Counted from the stretch's first letter, positions 8,939-18,081 are shown. The stretch is 64,000 nucleotides of DNA from Maribacter vaceletii (GCF_003634105.1 NZ_RBIQ01000007.1:1178001-1242000); one strand, 5' to 3'. The notes: generated by a model from the letters alone, not told the origin. Made by a program: numbers and translations.

Positions 8939-9698
8939 GTAGTTTTTCTAGACTAAGCTTGGTGCCATCAAAAACCCCGTAGGTATAATAAGAAATCCAG
9001 TCCCCAAGGTTTACGTAGGTAGATTTTCCGTTGAGGTCTATTTCTAAAGGTAAATGTCTATGTCCAAAAACAAAATAATCGTAATGCTGGGTTTCTAATT
9101 TTCGTTTAGCATACTGTACTAACCATTCTTTTTCTTCGCCAAGAAATTTCACATCATCATCCCCAGAAATTAATTTATTTTTCACGGAAAGATATTGCCC
9201 TAGTCGAACTCCAATATCTGGATGCAACCATCTAAACAGCCATTTTGCAAAAGGATTCGTAAACACCTTTTTCATGCGTTTAAAGCCTTTGTCATCTGGG
9301 CCAAGACCATCTCCATGTCCAATGAAAAATGATGTATTATTAAGTTTAAATTGTTGGGTGGTATGGTACACAGGAATATTAAGCTCTTCTTCAAAATAAC
9401 CATTCATCCAAAGGTCATGGTTACCAACAAAGTAAAAAATTGGTATACCTGCATCACTCAATTCTGCCAGTTTACCAAGAGTTCTTGTAAATCCTTTTGG
9501 AATTACGGTTTTGTATTCCATCCAAAAATCGAACATATCACCCAAAAGAAAAATAGCAGCAGCATCTTCTTTAATTTCATCTAACCAAGCAACAAATTTC
9601 TTTTCCCTGGGCATACTTTGTTCCATAGTAGGCGCTCCCAAATGATTATCACTTGCGAAGTATACTTTTTTACCTTTTGGAATTGATATGCTTTTCAT
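8931..9698 (-). CDS. lpxH: UDP-2,3-diacylglucosamine diphosphatase LpxH
   Basis: Calcineurin-like metallophosphoesterase that converts UDP-2,3-diacylglucosamine to lipid X in lipid A synthesis. The metal-binding series is complete: ASDNHLG near residue 15, GDMFDFW near 53, GNHDLW near 92, GHGDGLG near 129 and FGHRHLP near 218. The spacing GNHD...GHGD...GHRH and the 255-aa length match the LpxH family in Bacteroidetes. It follows queD by 8 bp on the same strand, so they are likely co-transcribed. Confidence 0.93.
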   Translation of the reverse strand: MKSISIPKGKKVYFASDNHLGAPTMEQSMPREKKFVAWLDEIKEDAAAIFLLGDMFDFWMEYKTVIPKGFTRTLGKLAELSDAGIPIFYFVGNHDLWMNGYFEEELNIPVYHTTQQFKLNNTSFFIGHGDGLGPDDKGFKRMKKVFTNPFAKWLFRWLHPDIGVRLGQYLSVKNKLISGDDDVKFLGEEKEWLVQYAKRKLETQHYDYFVFGHRHLPLEIDLNGKSTYVNLGDWISYYTYGVFDGTKLSLEKLPK

Positions 9699-9706
9699 GA
9701 AAAAAA

Positions 9707-10156
9707 CTAATTATCAGATGCGTACCATTCTGCAAAAGAAGTATCTGTTTCTTGTAACTTTAAAGAATGAAGCTGAATGTTTTTAGGTAAACGAGCCTTT
9801 ATTTTTGCAGAAAAATCTATTACCATATTTTCACTTGTAGGTTGGTAATCTGCAAGAATTACATTGTGACCTCTATCCGTTAGCTCTTTGGCTAACTCTA
9901 CATGCGGTGTGTTTTTATTAAAAACGGTAGCATGATCAAATTGATCTACAATTTCTTCTTTTACAATTTTTTTTAAATCGCCAAAGTCTATTACCATACC
10001 TAACTTTACATGGCTTTTATCGGTAATAGGAGTGCCAATAACAGTTACGGAAAGTTTATAGCTATGGCCATGAACATTTCTACACTTACCATCATAACCA
10101 AAAAGGGCATGACCAGTTTCAAAATTAAATTGTTTTGTAATTCTAATGTTGCTCAT
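9707..10156 (-). CDS. queD: 6-carboxy-tetrahydropterin synthase QueD
   Basis: PTPS-family enzyme that makes 6-carboxytetrahydropterin from dihydroneopterin triphosphate on the way to preQ0 and queuosine. The zinc histidines lie in FNFETGHAL and VHGHSY; the catalytic cysteine is present just before the second motif (GKCRNVHGH). The glutamate in SLKLQETDTSFAEW is the conserved C-terminal substrate residue. I chose the ATG at 10156 (MSNIRITKQF) over an in-frame upstream start at 10180, because the upstream residues are not family-like. The gene is 8 bp upstream of lpxH. Confidence 0.93.
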   Translation of the reverse strand: MSNIRITKQFNFETGHALFGYDGKCRNVHGHSYKLSVTVIGTPITDKSHVKLGMVIDFGDLKKIVKEEIVDQFDHATVFNKNTPHVELAKELTDRGHNVILADYQPTSENMVIDFSAKIKARLPKNIQLHSLKLQETDTSFAEWYASDN

Positions 10157-10228
10157 TGTCTGTGGAATATTGCAATGCAAAGGTACACTTTATTCCTATT
10201 TCAATAGAAGAGAGTATTGGGTATACGC

Positions 10229-10342
10229 TTATCTTTTATATTTTTTTCTTGTACGGATTCTATTTACAAAATAGATAACCAAAACAAAAAGCGCTAAAAA
10301 AGGAAAAACTAGGTCTCCGTTTAAAAAATTTATAATTTTCAT
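10229..10342 (-). CDS. Small single-pass membrane protein, 37 aa (hypothetical)
   Basis: MKIINFLNGDLVFPFLALFV continues into a hydrophobic helix (about residues 10-28) and ends in a basic tail, RIRTRKKYKR, so a cytoplasmic C-terminus is expected by the positive-inside rule. It sits between the enoyl-CoA hydratase gene and queD, on the same strand as both. No known family is recognised. Support is limited to length, the clean helix and the basic tail. The reading frame extends upstream into the hydratase, but the ATG at 10342 gives the sensible protein. Confidence 0.45.
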   Translation of the reverse strand: MKIINFLNGDLVFPFLALFVLVIYFVNRIRTRKKYKR

Positions 10343-10385
10343 TCTATAAGTTTTATGGTCAATAAACGATAACAATAGTCGATTA

Positions 10386-11153
10386 TTATTTCTTAAACTT
10401 ACGTAACGCTTGTTTTGTTGCATTAGAAAGCACAAGCTCTCCTGTTATAGCTGCTCTTTCTGTAAGTAGTTTGTCCCAATGGTCTGTACCTTCCCAAAGC
10501 ACTTTTTTCCAGGCTTCTAAAGCTTCTGGGTTATATTGTGCTAATTGATTGGTATAAAAATCTAATTCTTTATCTAAATCAGTTGTATTTTCAAAAACCT
10601 TAGCAAAAAGCCCTTTTTCTTTAGCCCAATACGCGTTTTTCCATTCTGTAGGTGCTAATGAAAGTTCTCCAAGGGCAGCTTTCCCTATTCTATGCGCCAC
10701 AGCAGGGGCAATTACTAAAGGAGCAATACCAATAGAAAGTTCCGATAGTTTTACAGATGCTTTTTCTGATGCAAAAACATAGTCGCAAGCGGCAGCAATA
10801 CCAACACCACCACCAACAGCTTTTCCATGTACACGACCAACAATTACCTTAGAACAGTTACGCATAGCGTTTATAACATTAGCAAAACCACTAAAGAATA
10901 TTTTTCCTTCCGATAAATTAGAAACTTCCATTAGTTCATTGAAAGATGCCCCAGCACAAAAAGCTTTTTCTCCTTCAGATTTTAAAACAATTATAGAAAC
11001 AGCATTGTTTATAGATAGTTCATTCAATGTTTTTGTTAGTCTTTCTAATAATTCTGCAGTAAAAGAGTTACTTGCAGGGTGACCAAATTCTATAGTTGCT
11101 ATTCGGTTATTTATAGAGGTATAAAGACTTCCGCCTGTACGAGATGTAGACAT
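10386..11153 (-). CDS. Enoyl-CoA hydratase/isomerase family protein
   Basis: Crotonase-fold protein of 255 aa. The oxyanion-hole segments are EKAFCAGASFNELM (about 62-75) and GRVHGKAVGGGVGIAAACDY (about 103-122). The following segment, KLSELSIGIAPLVIAPAVAHRIG, resembles bacterial methylglutaconyl-CoA hydratases of leucine breakdown, but crotonase substrate assignments from sequence alone are unreliable. E in SELSIGI may be the second catalytic acid. The upstream neighbour on the same strand is the MATE exporter, 15 bp away. Confidence 0.9.
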   Translation of the reverse strand: MSTSRTGGSLYTSINNRIATIEFGHPASNSFTAELLERLTKTLNELSINNAVSIIVLKSEGEKAFCAGASFNELMEVSNLSEGKIFFSGFANVINAMRNCSKVIVGRVHGKAVGGGVGIAAACDYVFASEKASVKLSELSIGIAPLVIAPAVAHRIGKAALGELSLAPTEWKNAYWAKEKGLFAKVFENTTDLDKELDFYTNQLAQYNPEALEAWKKVLWEGTDHWDKLLTERAAITGELVLSNATKQALRKFKK

Positions 11154-11168
11154 ATTTTTTGTTTAAAA

Positions 11169-12503
11169 TTAATGCTTTTGTAATAATGGACGAAATTTTT
11201 GGTTAAACTTCCAAACCAAAGCACCTCCTCTTATTAACATCCAAAAGGTAAAAGCAATCCAAATTCCATAAAGACCCCAATTAGCCATTTTACTAATAAA
11301 AAGTATAGGAATAAAGCCTAAAAAAGTAGCAGATAAAAGAACGTTTCTTAAATATTTCATTTCTCCAAGGCCTTTAAAAAGTCCGTCTAAAACAAAAGCA
11401 ATGGTATTTAAAGGGAGCCCTAAAATTATAATATAAAATATGGCATAAAAAGCATGTAAAACAGGAATTTCTTTAGAGAAAAGAAGACCAATAGGTTTAT
11501 AAAAAATAAAGCTAAGAAGCATTAAAACACCACTAACAATAAGACCGTAATAAACTATTTTTTTGGCTAACAACCATAAGTTTTTATAGTCTTTAGCGCC
11601 AAGTAATTTTCCGCCTAAAATGTTTCCTGCAGCTCCAAAACCATCAATAAAAAACGCAGCAAAAAGCCATAAATTTATTGCTATAGTATGTGCGCCAATA
11701 TATTGGTCTCCTAAAGCAGTAGCTTCTCTTACTGCTAAAATTAGTGCAGTATTAAGGGCTAATGCTCGCACAAAAAGATTAAGGCTCATTAGTACCAATC
11801 TGCTTAACTCTGGATGTATAGGTAGTTTTAATTTTAGACTAACATCGGTTTTTGTTACTAAAAGAAAAAAAGCAAGCACAGCCATAATAGCTTGTGCAAT
11901 TAAACTAGCCCATGCAGCACCTTCTAGGTACATTGGAGCAATAAAACCATCTACTCCATAGACCAAAATAAAATCTAAAAGAACATTTGCTACAGCCCCA
12001 ACTATTGCAATAACCATTGGCCAAACGGTATTTTGTAGCCCTCTAAAAATACCCATAATTGCAAACACAAATAAAGTAAGCGGAAAACCCCAAACTCTAA
12101 TAGAATAATAACTAACGCAATAGTTTAATATTTTACCCGATGCATTTAGCAACATAAATATTTCTTCTATAACAAAAATCGTAGATAGTAATAATATAAT
12201 GCTAAGTACAATATTTAAGAAAATGGCCTGTGCTGGCAATGTTTTTACTTCTTCTATTTTTCCTGCGCCTAAATATTGAGAAAGTATTGCAGATATGGCA
12301 CTACGTGTTTGTCCTAGAACCCAAATAAGCATAGATAAAAAAGAACCAACAATACCTGCAGCAGCTAAAGACTCTAACCCATCTACAGGAATATTACCCA
12401 CTATTGCAGTATCTGTAATAGATAATAACGGTTCTGCAATACCTGCAATAGTAGCAGGAATAGCAAGGTTATTTATACTTTTAAAATTAATAACGGTTTT
12501 CAA
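11169..12503 (-). CDS. MATE family efflux transporter (DinF-like)
   Basis: A 444-aa polytopic protein with about 12 helices and MATE features: IPATIAGIAEPLLSITDTAIVGN near the N-terminus and the second-lobe equivalent GGKLLGAKDYKNL near residue 300. It probably exports cationic compounds by sodium or proton antiport. The start codon must be TTG at 12503: an in-frame TAA stop lies four codons upstream, and there is no ATG before the first membrane helix. The gene diverges from usp. Confidence 0.92.
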   Translation of the reverse strand: MKTVINFKSINNLAIPATIAGIAEPLLSITDTAIVGNIPVDGLESLAAAGIVGSFLSMLIWVLGQTRSAISAILSQYLGAGKIEEVKTLPAQAIFLNIVLSIILLLSTIFVIEEIFMLLNASGKILNYCVSYYSIRVWGFPLTLFVFAIMGIFRGLQNTVWPMVIAIVGAVANVLLDFILVYGVDGFIAPMYLEGAAWASLIAQAIMAVLAFFLLVTKTDVSLKLKLPIHPELSRLVLMSLNLFVRALALNTALILAVREATALGDQYIGAHTIAINLWLFAAFFIDGFGAAGNILGGKLLGAKDYKNLWLLAKKIVYYGLIVSGVLMLLSFIFYKPIGLLFSKEIPVLHAFYAIFYIIILGLPLNTIAFVLDGLFKGLGEMKYLRNVLLSATFLGFIPILFISKMANWGLYGIWIAFTFWMLIRGGALVWKFNQKFRPLLQKH

Positions 12504-12640
12504 TAGTTGTTTTTATAATGAAGAGAGGGTTATAATTACTGTTTTTTATGAATTTAGAATATCTTTGTAGCCTTATAGTATAAATAGATTTTATTTTTAA
12601 TTGTAAATTTAGAATATTAATAAACAATCCTTCTTAACAA

Positions 12641-13438
12641 ATGAAAAATATACTTGTTCCTATTGGCACTTCTAGTACCTCTCATGAAACATTGCAATAT
12701 GCCGTAGATTTTGCAAATGAATTTTCATCCAATATTTTTGTGATGGATGTTTTTAATGTATCTGCAAAAGCAGGGAATTTGGCTAATATTTCTGAAAAAG
12801 TAGCAGAAAATAGTAGAGAACGTTTAAAAGAAATTATTACTAAGATTAATGCCAAAAATGTAACTATAAAAATAGCAACCTATAATGGAGGAATTGTTGA
12901 TGGTATTAAAGATTTAGACAAAGAATTAGGAATAGATATAATAATACTTGCTCCCAGAAGTAATGCTATAGAAGAAGAACTTTATTTAGGAAATACTTCT
13001 GGAAAAATTATAAAAAGAACAGATATACCTGCACTTTTGGTACCTAAAGGGAGTAGTTATGTTGCATTTAAAAATATTTTAGTTGCTTTTAAATCTGGAG
13101 TAATTAAAAGAAACCGTATTCTAAATTCATTAGTAACTATTCGTAAAAAGTATGATGCTAAGGTAAATTTACTTTTAGTTAAAACTCCTGGTTATGTAGA
13201 TAGCGATTTAAATGTAAATACGGCTTTAATGGACATTAGTTCTAAGCTTACACTAACCGAAAACGCTACAACCTATTTAGGTGTAACCCAGCATTTACAA
13301 TCTTTTAGTCCAGAATTACTTTGTGTTTTTAGAAGAAAAAGAGGTTTCTTTAAAAAATTATGGGAAAAAAATACGGTTCTAAAATCGGAGTTTTTTGCAC
13401 CAATTCCAGTATTAGTTTTAAGTGCAAATAAAAATTAG
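12641..13438 (+). CDS. Universal stress protein (tandem UspA domains)
   Basis: A 265-aa cytosolic protein. The first UspA domain is clear: MKNILVPIGTSSTSHETLQY at the start, a middle strand with DIIILAPRSNAIEEEL, and TDIPALLVPKG as the end. The second domain (residues about 140-265) is more divergent, beginning FKNILVAFKSG and ending APIPVLVLSANK. A typical ATP-binding G-2x-G-9x-G(S/T) motif is only partly evident (GNTSGKIIKR), so nucleotide binding is uncertain. A -7 promoter box TATCTTTG is seen at 12560-12567, without a convincing -33 element. Confidence 0.88.
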   Translation: MKNILVPIGTSSTSHETLQYAVDFANEFSSNIFVMDVFNVSAKAGNLANISEKVAENSRERLKEIITKINAKNVTIKIATYNGGIVDGIKDLDKELGIDIIILAPRSNAIEEELYLGNTSGKIIKRTDIPALLVPKGSSYVAFKNILVAFKSGVIKRNRILNSLVTIRKKYDAKVNLLLVKTPGYVDSDLNVNTALMDISSKLTLTENATTYLGVTQHLQSFSPELLCVFRRKRGFFKKLWEKNTVLKSEFFAPIPVLVLSANKN

Positions 13439-13454
13439 AAATTTACATGTTTAA

Positions 13455-13541
13455 GGGGGATTAGCTCAGCTGGCTAGAGTGTTTGTCTGCCAGACAAGAG
13501 GTCACCGGTTTCCCCGAAGTTTGGGGGCGGTTTCTCCACCA
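13455..13541 (+). tRNA. Damaged tRNA: anticodon GCC (Gly) on an alanine-like body, T-arm expanded
   Basis: 87 nt including encoded CCA. The acceptor is GGGGGAT with TTTCTCC, the D-arm GCTC-AGCTGGCTA-GAGT, and the anticodon arm TTTGT-CTGCCAG-ACAAG, giving anticodon GCC. The T-arm is abnormal: stem ACCG/CGGT encloses an extra hairpin CCCC-GAAGTTT-GGGG in place of the normal 7-nt TTCGANT loop, about 10 nt too long. G3-U70 and A73 are alanine identity elements, at odds with a glycine anticodon. It is probably a pseudo-tRNA or a tRNA altered by integration at its 3' half, since a copy of that half is found at 19906-19950. Confidence 0.6.
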
Positions 13542-13549
13542 ATAAATAC

Positions 13550-13577
13550 AAGGCTTCCGAGAAATTGGAGGCTTTTT
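13550..13577 (+). terminator. Rho-independent terminator after the tRNA-like gene
   Basis: A 9-bp stem AAGGCTTCC / GGAGGCTTT with two G-U wobbles and loop GAGAAATT, leading into a T-run (GGCTTTTTGG). It sits 9 nt after the CCA end. Confidence 0.7.
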
Positions 13578-13693
13578 GGTTTTTATAATTTACATACTAA
13601 ACTTTTCATTAATGTAGGTTTTACCCGATTGTTGCTTGCGAATTTTTCTTTATAAGACGTATATTAGCTTAGAAACCTAGCCAACAACGATTA

Positions 13694-16063
13694 ATGAATA
13701 AGAAAGACCTATCGGAGAGAGACATTTGTTCAAAATTTATTAACCCTGCTATTATGCAAGCAGGATGGAATATGCGTTCACAAATTCGTGAGGAAGTATC
13801 ATTTACTGATGGTAGAATCATTGTCCAAGGAAAGTTATATGCTCGTGGAAAACAAAAAAGGGCAGATTATATTTTATACTACAAACCAAATATCCCTATT
13901 GCAATCATTGAGGCTAAAGACAATAAGCATAAGGTTGGTGATGGAATGCAACAAGCTCTGGAATATTCAGAAATACTACAAATACCTTTTGTATTTACAT
14001 CAAACGGAGATGGTTTTGTATTTCATGATAAAACAGGTTTGTCCTCTCAAGTAGAGCACGAAATAGGACTACATGAATTCCCTTCTCCAGAAGATCTATG
14101 GCTAAAGTATTCAAAGTATAATGGATTAGACACACCAGAAGTTCAGCATGTAGTAACCCAAGATTACTATGCTGATGATAGTGGAATGTCACCAAGATAT
14201 TACCAGCAAAATGCTGTCAATAGAACTGTTGAAGCAATTGCAAAAGGACAAAGCCGAATTATATTAGTAATGGCTACGGGTACAGGAAAAACTTATACTG
14301 CTTTTAATATTATCTGGCGTCTTTGGAAAAACGGAATCAAAAAGCGAATCTTATTTCTTGCAGATAGAAATGCACTTTTAACACAAACTAAAAATGGAGA
14401 TTTTTCACCTTTTGGGAATGACATCATGCACATTATCAAGAACAGAAAAATTGATAAGTCGTATCAAATATATTTCGCATTATACCAAGGTTTAACCAGT
14501 AATGATGAAACTAAAAATGCTTATAAAGAATTTAGTAGAGATTTCTTTGATTTAATTGTTATTGATGAGTGCCATAGAGGAAGTGCATCAGAAGCCTCTG
14601 CATGGAGAGATGTATTAACGTACTTCAACTCAGCTACACATATTGGTTTAACTGCTACGCCAAAGGAAACCAAAGATGTTTCAAATATGGAATATTTTGG
14701 TGAACCTGTGTATACCTATTCTTTAAAACAAGGTATTGATGACGGTTTTTTAGCACCTTATAAGGTTGTGAGAATAGCTATGAATGTTGATGAAGGTTGG
14801 AGGCCAACAGCTGGTTTAGTTGATAAATACGGAAACGAAGTAGAAGACCGAATTTATAACCTTAAAGATTATGATAAAACCCTTGTAATTGATGAACGCA
14901 CACAAGTTGTAGCTAAAAAAATAACAGAATACTTAAAAGCTGTAGATAGGTTTGCTAAAACTATTGTCTTTTGCACAGATATAGACCATGCTAATCGTAT
15001 GAGACAAGCATTAATTAATGAAAATGCTGATTTAGTTTCAAAGCATTGGAACTACTGTGTTAAGATTACGGGTGATGATGAAGTAGGGAAACAAGAGTTA
15101 GACAATTTTACAGATGTAGAAGAACGTTTTCCTGTAATTGCTACAACATCTAAAATGCTTACAACTGGTATTGACACTAAAATGGTAAAGTTTATTGTGC
15201 TTGAATCGAATATTGCTTCAATGACAGAGTTTAAGCAAATTGTTGGTCGCGGTACAAGAATCAGAGAAGCAGACGGAAAAGTGTTTTTTACAATTATGGA
15301 TTTTAGAAAAGCAACCAACTTATTTGCAGACCCAGATTTTGATGGTGACCCAGTACAAATTTATGAACCGTTAGAAGATGAAACTGTTGTGCCACCAGAT
15401 GAAGTTGAGTCTACAGAAATTATCAATGATATCATAGATGATGATAAAGAATTTAAACCACCAAAACCAAATATTGATATAGATGAAGAGGAATCAGAGG
15501 TAAGAAAATTTTATGTGAATAAAATCCCTGTATCTGTTGCTAATGAACGTGTGCAGTATTACGGTAAAAACGGTAAGCTAATCACAGAATCATTAAAAGA
15601 TTATACAAAAACTAATATTACAAATGAGTTTAGGTCTATTGATGACTTCATTAAAAAATGGCAGACTACAGAACGTAAAGAAGAGTTGCTTGCAGAACTT
15701 GCAGAGCATGGCGTGCTCATAGAAGCACTTCGTGAAGAAATAGGAAAAGATATGGATGCTTTTGATTTGATTTGCCATGTTGCCTATGATAAACCAGCTT
15801 TAACCAGACAAGAACGAGCAAATAATGTACGTAAGCGTAATTATTTCACAAAATATGGTGATACAGCGCAAAGAGTATTATTAACACTACTTGATAAATA
15901 CGAGCAAGAAGGTATTGTTTCCATAGAACAAGGTTCTATTCTTAGAGTACAACCCTTGAGCCAAATGGGCTCACCAGTAGAATTGGTGCGTGCTTTTGGT
16001 AAGAAAAAGGATTTTGAACAAGCCATAAAAGAATTAGAAAACGAAATTTATAACATAGCCTAA
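13694..16063 (+). CDS. hsdR: Type I restriction endonuclease, HsdR subunit
   Basis: Motor and nuclease subunit of a type I restriction-modification complex. The PD-(D/E)XK nuclease domain is N-terminal: D58 in RADYILYY, then E73-x-K75 in AIIEAKDNKH. The SF2 translocase follows, with Walker A GTGKT at 196-200, DECH at 291-294, TATP near residue 317, and motif VI in QIVGRGTRIR near 520. A C-terminal helical domain probably contacts HsdM. At 789 aa it is on the short side for HsdR, like EcoEI-type subunits. The next gene starts 5 bp after its stop, so the operon is tight. It acts with HsdM and HsdS downstream. Confidence 0.95.
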   Translation: MNKKDLSERDICSKFINPAIMQAGWNMRSQIREEVSFTDGRIIVQGKLYARGKQKRADYILYYKPNIPIAIIEAKDNKHKVGDGMQQALEYSEILQIPFVFTSNGDGFVFHDKTGLSSQVEHEIGLHEFPSPEDLWLKYSKYNGLDTPEVQHVVTQDYYADDSGMSPRYYQQNAVNRTVEAIAKGQSRIILVMATGTGKTYTAFNIIWRLWKNGIKKRILFLADRNALLTQTKNGDFSPFGNDIMHIIKNRKIDKSYQIYFALYQGLTSNDETKNAYKEFSRDFFDLIVIDECHRGSASEASAWRDVLTYFNSATHIGLTATPKETKDVSNMEYFGEPVYTYSLKQGIDDGFLAPYKVVRIAMNVDEGWRPTAGLVDKYGNEVEDRIYNLKDYDKTLVIDERTQVVAKKITEYLKAVDRFAKTIVFCTDIDHANRMRQALINENADLVSKHWNYCVKITGDDEVGKQELDNFTDVEERFPVIATTSKMLTTGIDTKMVKFIVLESNIASMTEFKQIVGRGTRIREADGKVFFTIMDFRKATNLFADPDFDGDPVQIYEPLEDETVVPPDEVESTEIINDIIDDDKEFKPPKPNIDIDEEESEVRKFYVNKIPVSVANERVQYYGKNGKLITESLKDYTKTNITNEFRSIDDFIKKWQTTERKEELLAELAEHGVLIEALREEIGKDMDAFDLICHVAYDKPALTRQERANNVRKRNYFTKYGDTAQRVLLTLLDKYEQEGIVSIEQGSILRVQPLSQMGSPVELVRAFGKKKDFEQAIKELENEIYNIA

Positions 16064-16068
16064 AGCTT

Positions 16069-16653
16069 ATGACGCAGGCATTAAATATTATAAAGGAATT
16101 TGATATTTTTTTAGAGCAGGAGGTTATAACAAATGGAATAGAACTTTGTAATGAAGCTGGATTACAATTTCAATTAGGTCTATTTTTAAAACTGAAATAT
16201 CCTGATATTAAAATTGAGTTCGAGAGGAATATAAATTCTATTGGAATTAATAAAACTAAAGGAGTTTACCATAAAAGTGTTGTAGATATTTTGATTGATC
16301 AAAAAATCGCAATAGAAATTAAATTTCCAACAAAAGGTGCTTATCCTAAAAGAACTTATCAAGCTATTCAAGATGTTTGTTTTTTAGAAATATTAAAAAA
16401 AGAAAAAAATATTGAAGGATATGCTATATTTATTACACCATTATTTTTGTTCTTTGATAACAGCAAAAAGAGTGATGGTATTTATAAATATCTTAGAAAA
16501 GAAAAAAGAATATATAAAGTTGATAAATGTGATGTGAAACCGTTTATGAGCAAAGGATTAAAGGAACTAGATATTTGTGATTCCTATCCTTTTGAATTGA
16601 GGGAATTAACAAATAATAACATCAAATATTACTACTATATAATTAAAATATGA
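16069..16653 (+). CDS. PD-(D/E)XK nuclease-like protein inside the hsd operon (unknown family)
   Basis: A 194-aa protein placed between hsdR and hsdM: 5 bp after hsdR and overlapping hsdM by 4 bp (ATGA), so it is translated with the operon. Visible features fit a PD-(D/E)XK fold: helix LQFQLGLFLKLKYPD with preceding E29, a strand VVDILID with D73, then AIEIKF with E83-x-K85, and a Gln/aromatic helix RTYQAIQDVCFLEIL. The C-terminal third is lysine-rich and very AT-rich. No standard hsd component of this kind is known to me. It could be an accessory nuclease, a cofactor for the R complex, or a separate defence gene. Catalysis is inferred from motif only. Confidence 0.8.
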   Translation: MTQALNIIKEFDIFLEQEVITNGIELCNEAGLQFQLGLFLKLKYPDIKIEFERNINSIGINKTKGVYHKSVVDILIDQKIAIEIKFPTKGAYPKRTYQAIQDVCFLEILKKEKNIEGYAIFITPLFLFFDNSKKSDGIYKYLRKEKRIYKVDKCDVKPFMSKGLKELDICDSYPFELRELTNNNIKYYYYIIKI

Positions 16654-18080
16654 GTAACATAACAACCAACATAAAAGGCATACGCGATATCATGCGTAAA
16701 GACACAGGAGTCGATGGAGATGCACAACGTATCTCGCAAATGGTATGGATGCTTTTTATGAAGATTTTTGCCGATAAAGAAGAAGAATGGGAAATCACAA
16801 TAGACAATTATGAAAGCCCAATTCCTGAACACTTAAAATGGCATAATTGGGCAGCAGATGATGAAGGATTAACTGGTGATGCATTAATGGAGTTTATAGA
16901 AAACGAGTTGTTCCCAACATTAAAAGAGTTGGACATATCCATAAGCCCACAAGCAAAAATTATACGTTCGGTGTTTGATGATACGTATAACTTTATGAAA
17001 AACGGAACACTTTTTCGTCAAGTTATTAACGTGATTAATGAGATTGATTTTAACGACTCTAAAGAAAGCCATGTTTTTAATGATATTTATGAAACCATAT
17101 TAAAAGAACTACAATCTGCTGGCTCATCTGGTGAGTATTATACACCAAGAGCAGTTACGCAGTTTATGGTAGATATGATTAATCCACAATTAGGAGAAAG
17201 TGTATTAGACCCAGCTTGTGGTACTGGTGGTTTTTTAACATGCACGATAGACCATGTTCGAGAACAAGTAAAAGATCGCAAAGACCGAAGCATTTTACAA
17301 AAAAGCATTCGTGGTATAGAAAAGAAACCATTACCGCATTTACTATGTACCACAAATTTGATGTTACACGGTTTTGATTTGCCTGCTGTGCGAAGAGATA
17401 ATTTATTGAGTAAACCTTATGCAGATTGGGGAACAAGTGACAAGCTCGATATTATATTGTCCAACCCACCTTTTGGTGGAGTAGAAGAAGATGGTACCGA
17501 AACCAACTTTCCTAAAAAGTTTAGAACTAAAGAAACAGCCGATTTATTCCTAGCTTTAATCATCAAACTATTAAAAAATAACGGGCGCTGTGCCATTGTA
17601 TTACCAGATGGTACTTTGTTTGGCGAAGGAATGAAAACACGTTTAAAAGAAGAGTTGCTAGAGCGTTGTAATCTACATACTATAGTACGATTACCGAATG
17701 GTGTTTTTAACCCATACACAGGTATTAAAACCAACCTGTTGTTTTTTGAAAAAGGCACGCCAACTAAAGAAATTTGGTATTACGAACACCAATACCCAAA
17801 AGGAGCCAAAAGTTATAACAAGAGCAAACCCATTAATATTAAAGAGTTTGATGTTGAAAAAAAATGGTGGAACAAACGTGTAGAGAATGAATTTGCTTGG
17901 AAAGTCTCTATCGAAGACATTAAAAAACGAGGTTATAATTTAGATATTAAAAATCCACACCAAGAAGTAGATACCTTAGAAAGTCCAGAAGTGATTTTAG
18001 AAAAATTTAGAACTACAGAAACTAAAATTTCTAGTATACAAGACGAAATTGTAAATGTATTAACTGAAGCTTTAAAATAA
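16650..18080 (+). CDS. hsdM: Type I restriction-modification DNA methyltransferase, HsdM subunit
   Basis: N6-adenine methyltransferase subunit. The SAM-binding motif I DPACGTGGFL is at residues 187-196 and the catalytic NPPF at 272-275. An N-terminal HsdM_N helical region precedes them (MRKDTGVDGDAQRISQMVWM). The C-terminus ends in a helix (SIQDEIVNVLTEAL) likely used in assembly with HsdS. At 476 aa the length is normal. The start overlaps the preceding small nuclease-like gene by 4 bp, and hsdS starts one base after its stop. Confidence 0.96.
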   Translation: MSNITTNIKGIRDIMRKDTGVDGDAQRISQMVWMLFMKIFADKEEEWEITIDNYESPIPEHLKWHNWAADDEGLTGDALMEFIENELFPTLKELDISISPQAKIIRSVFDDTYNFMKNGTLFRQVINVINEIDFNDSKESHVFNDIYETILKELQSAGSSGEYYTPRAVTQFMVDMINPQLGESVLDPACGTGGFLTCTIDHVREQVKDRKDRSILQKSIRGIEKKPLPHLLCTTNLMLHGFDLPAVRRDNLLSKPYADWGTSDKLDIILSNPPFGGVEEDGTETNFPKKFRTKETADLFLALIIKLLKNNGRCAIVLPDGTLFGEGMKTRLKEELLERCNLHTIVRLPNGVFNPYTGIKTNLLFFEKGTPTKEIWYYEHQYPKGAKSYNKSKPINIKEFDVEKKWWNKRVENEFAWKVSIEDIKKRGYNLDIKNPHQEVDTLESPEVILEKFRTTETKISSIQDEIVNVLTEALK

Positions 18081-18081
18081 T

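Noticed and set aside
13455-13541. Normal functional tRNA-Gly
   Set aside because: T-arm is about 10 nt too long with an inserted hairpin, and the acceptor has a mismatch at 7-66; not a standard tRNA.
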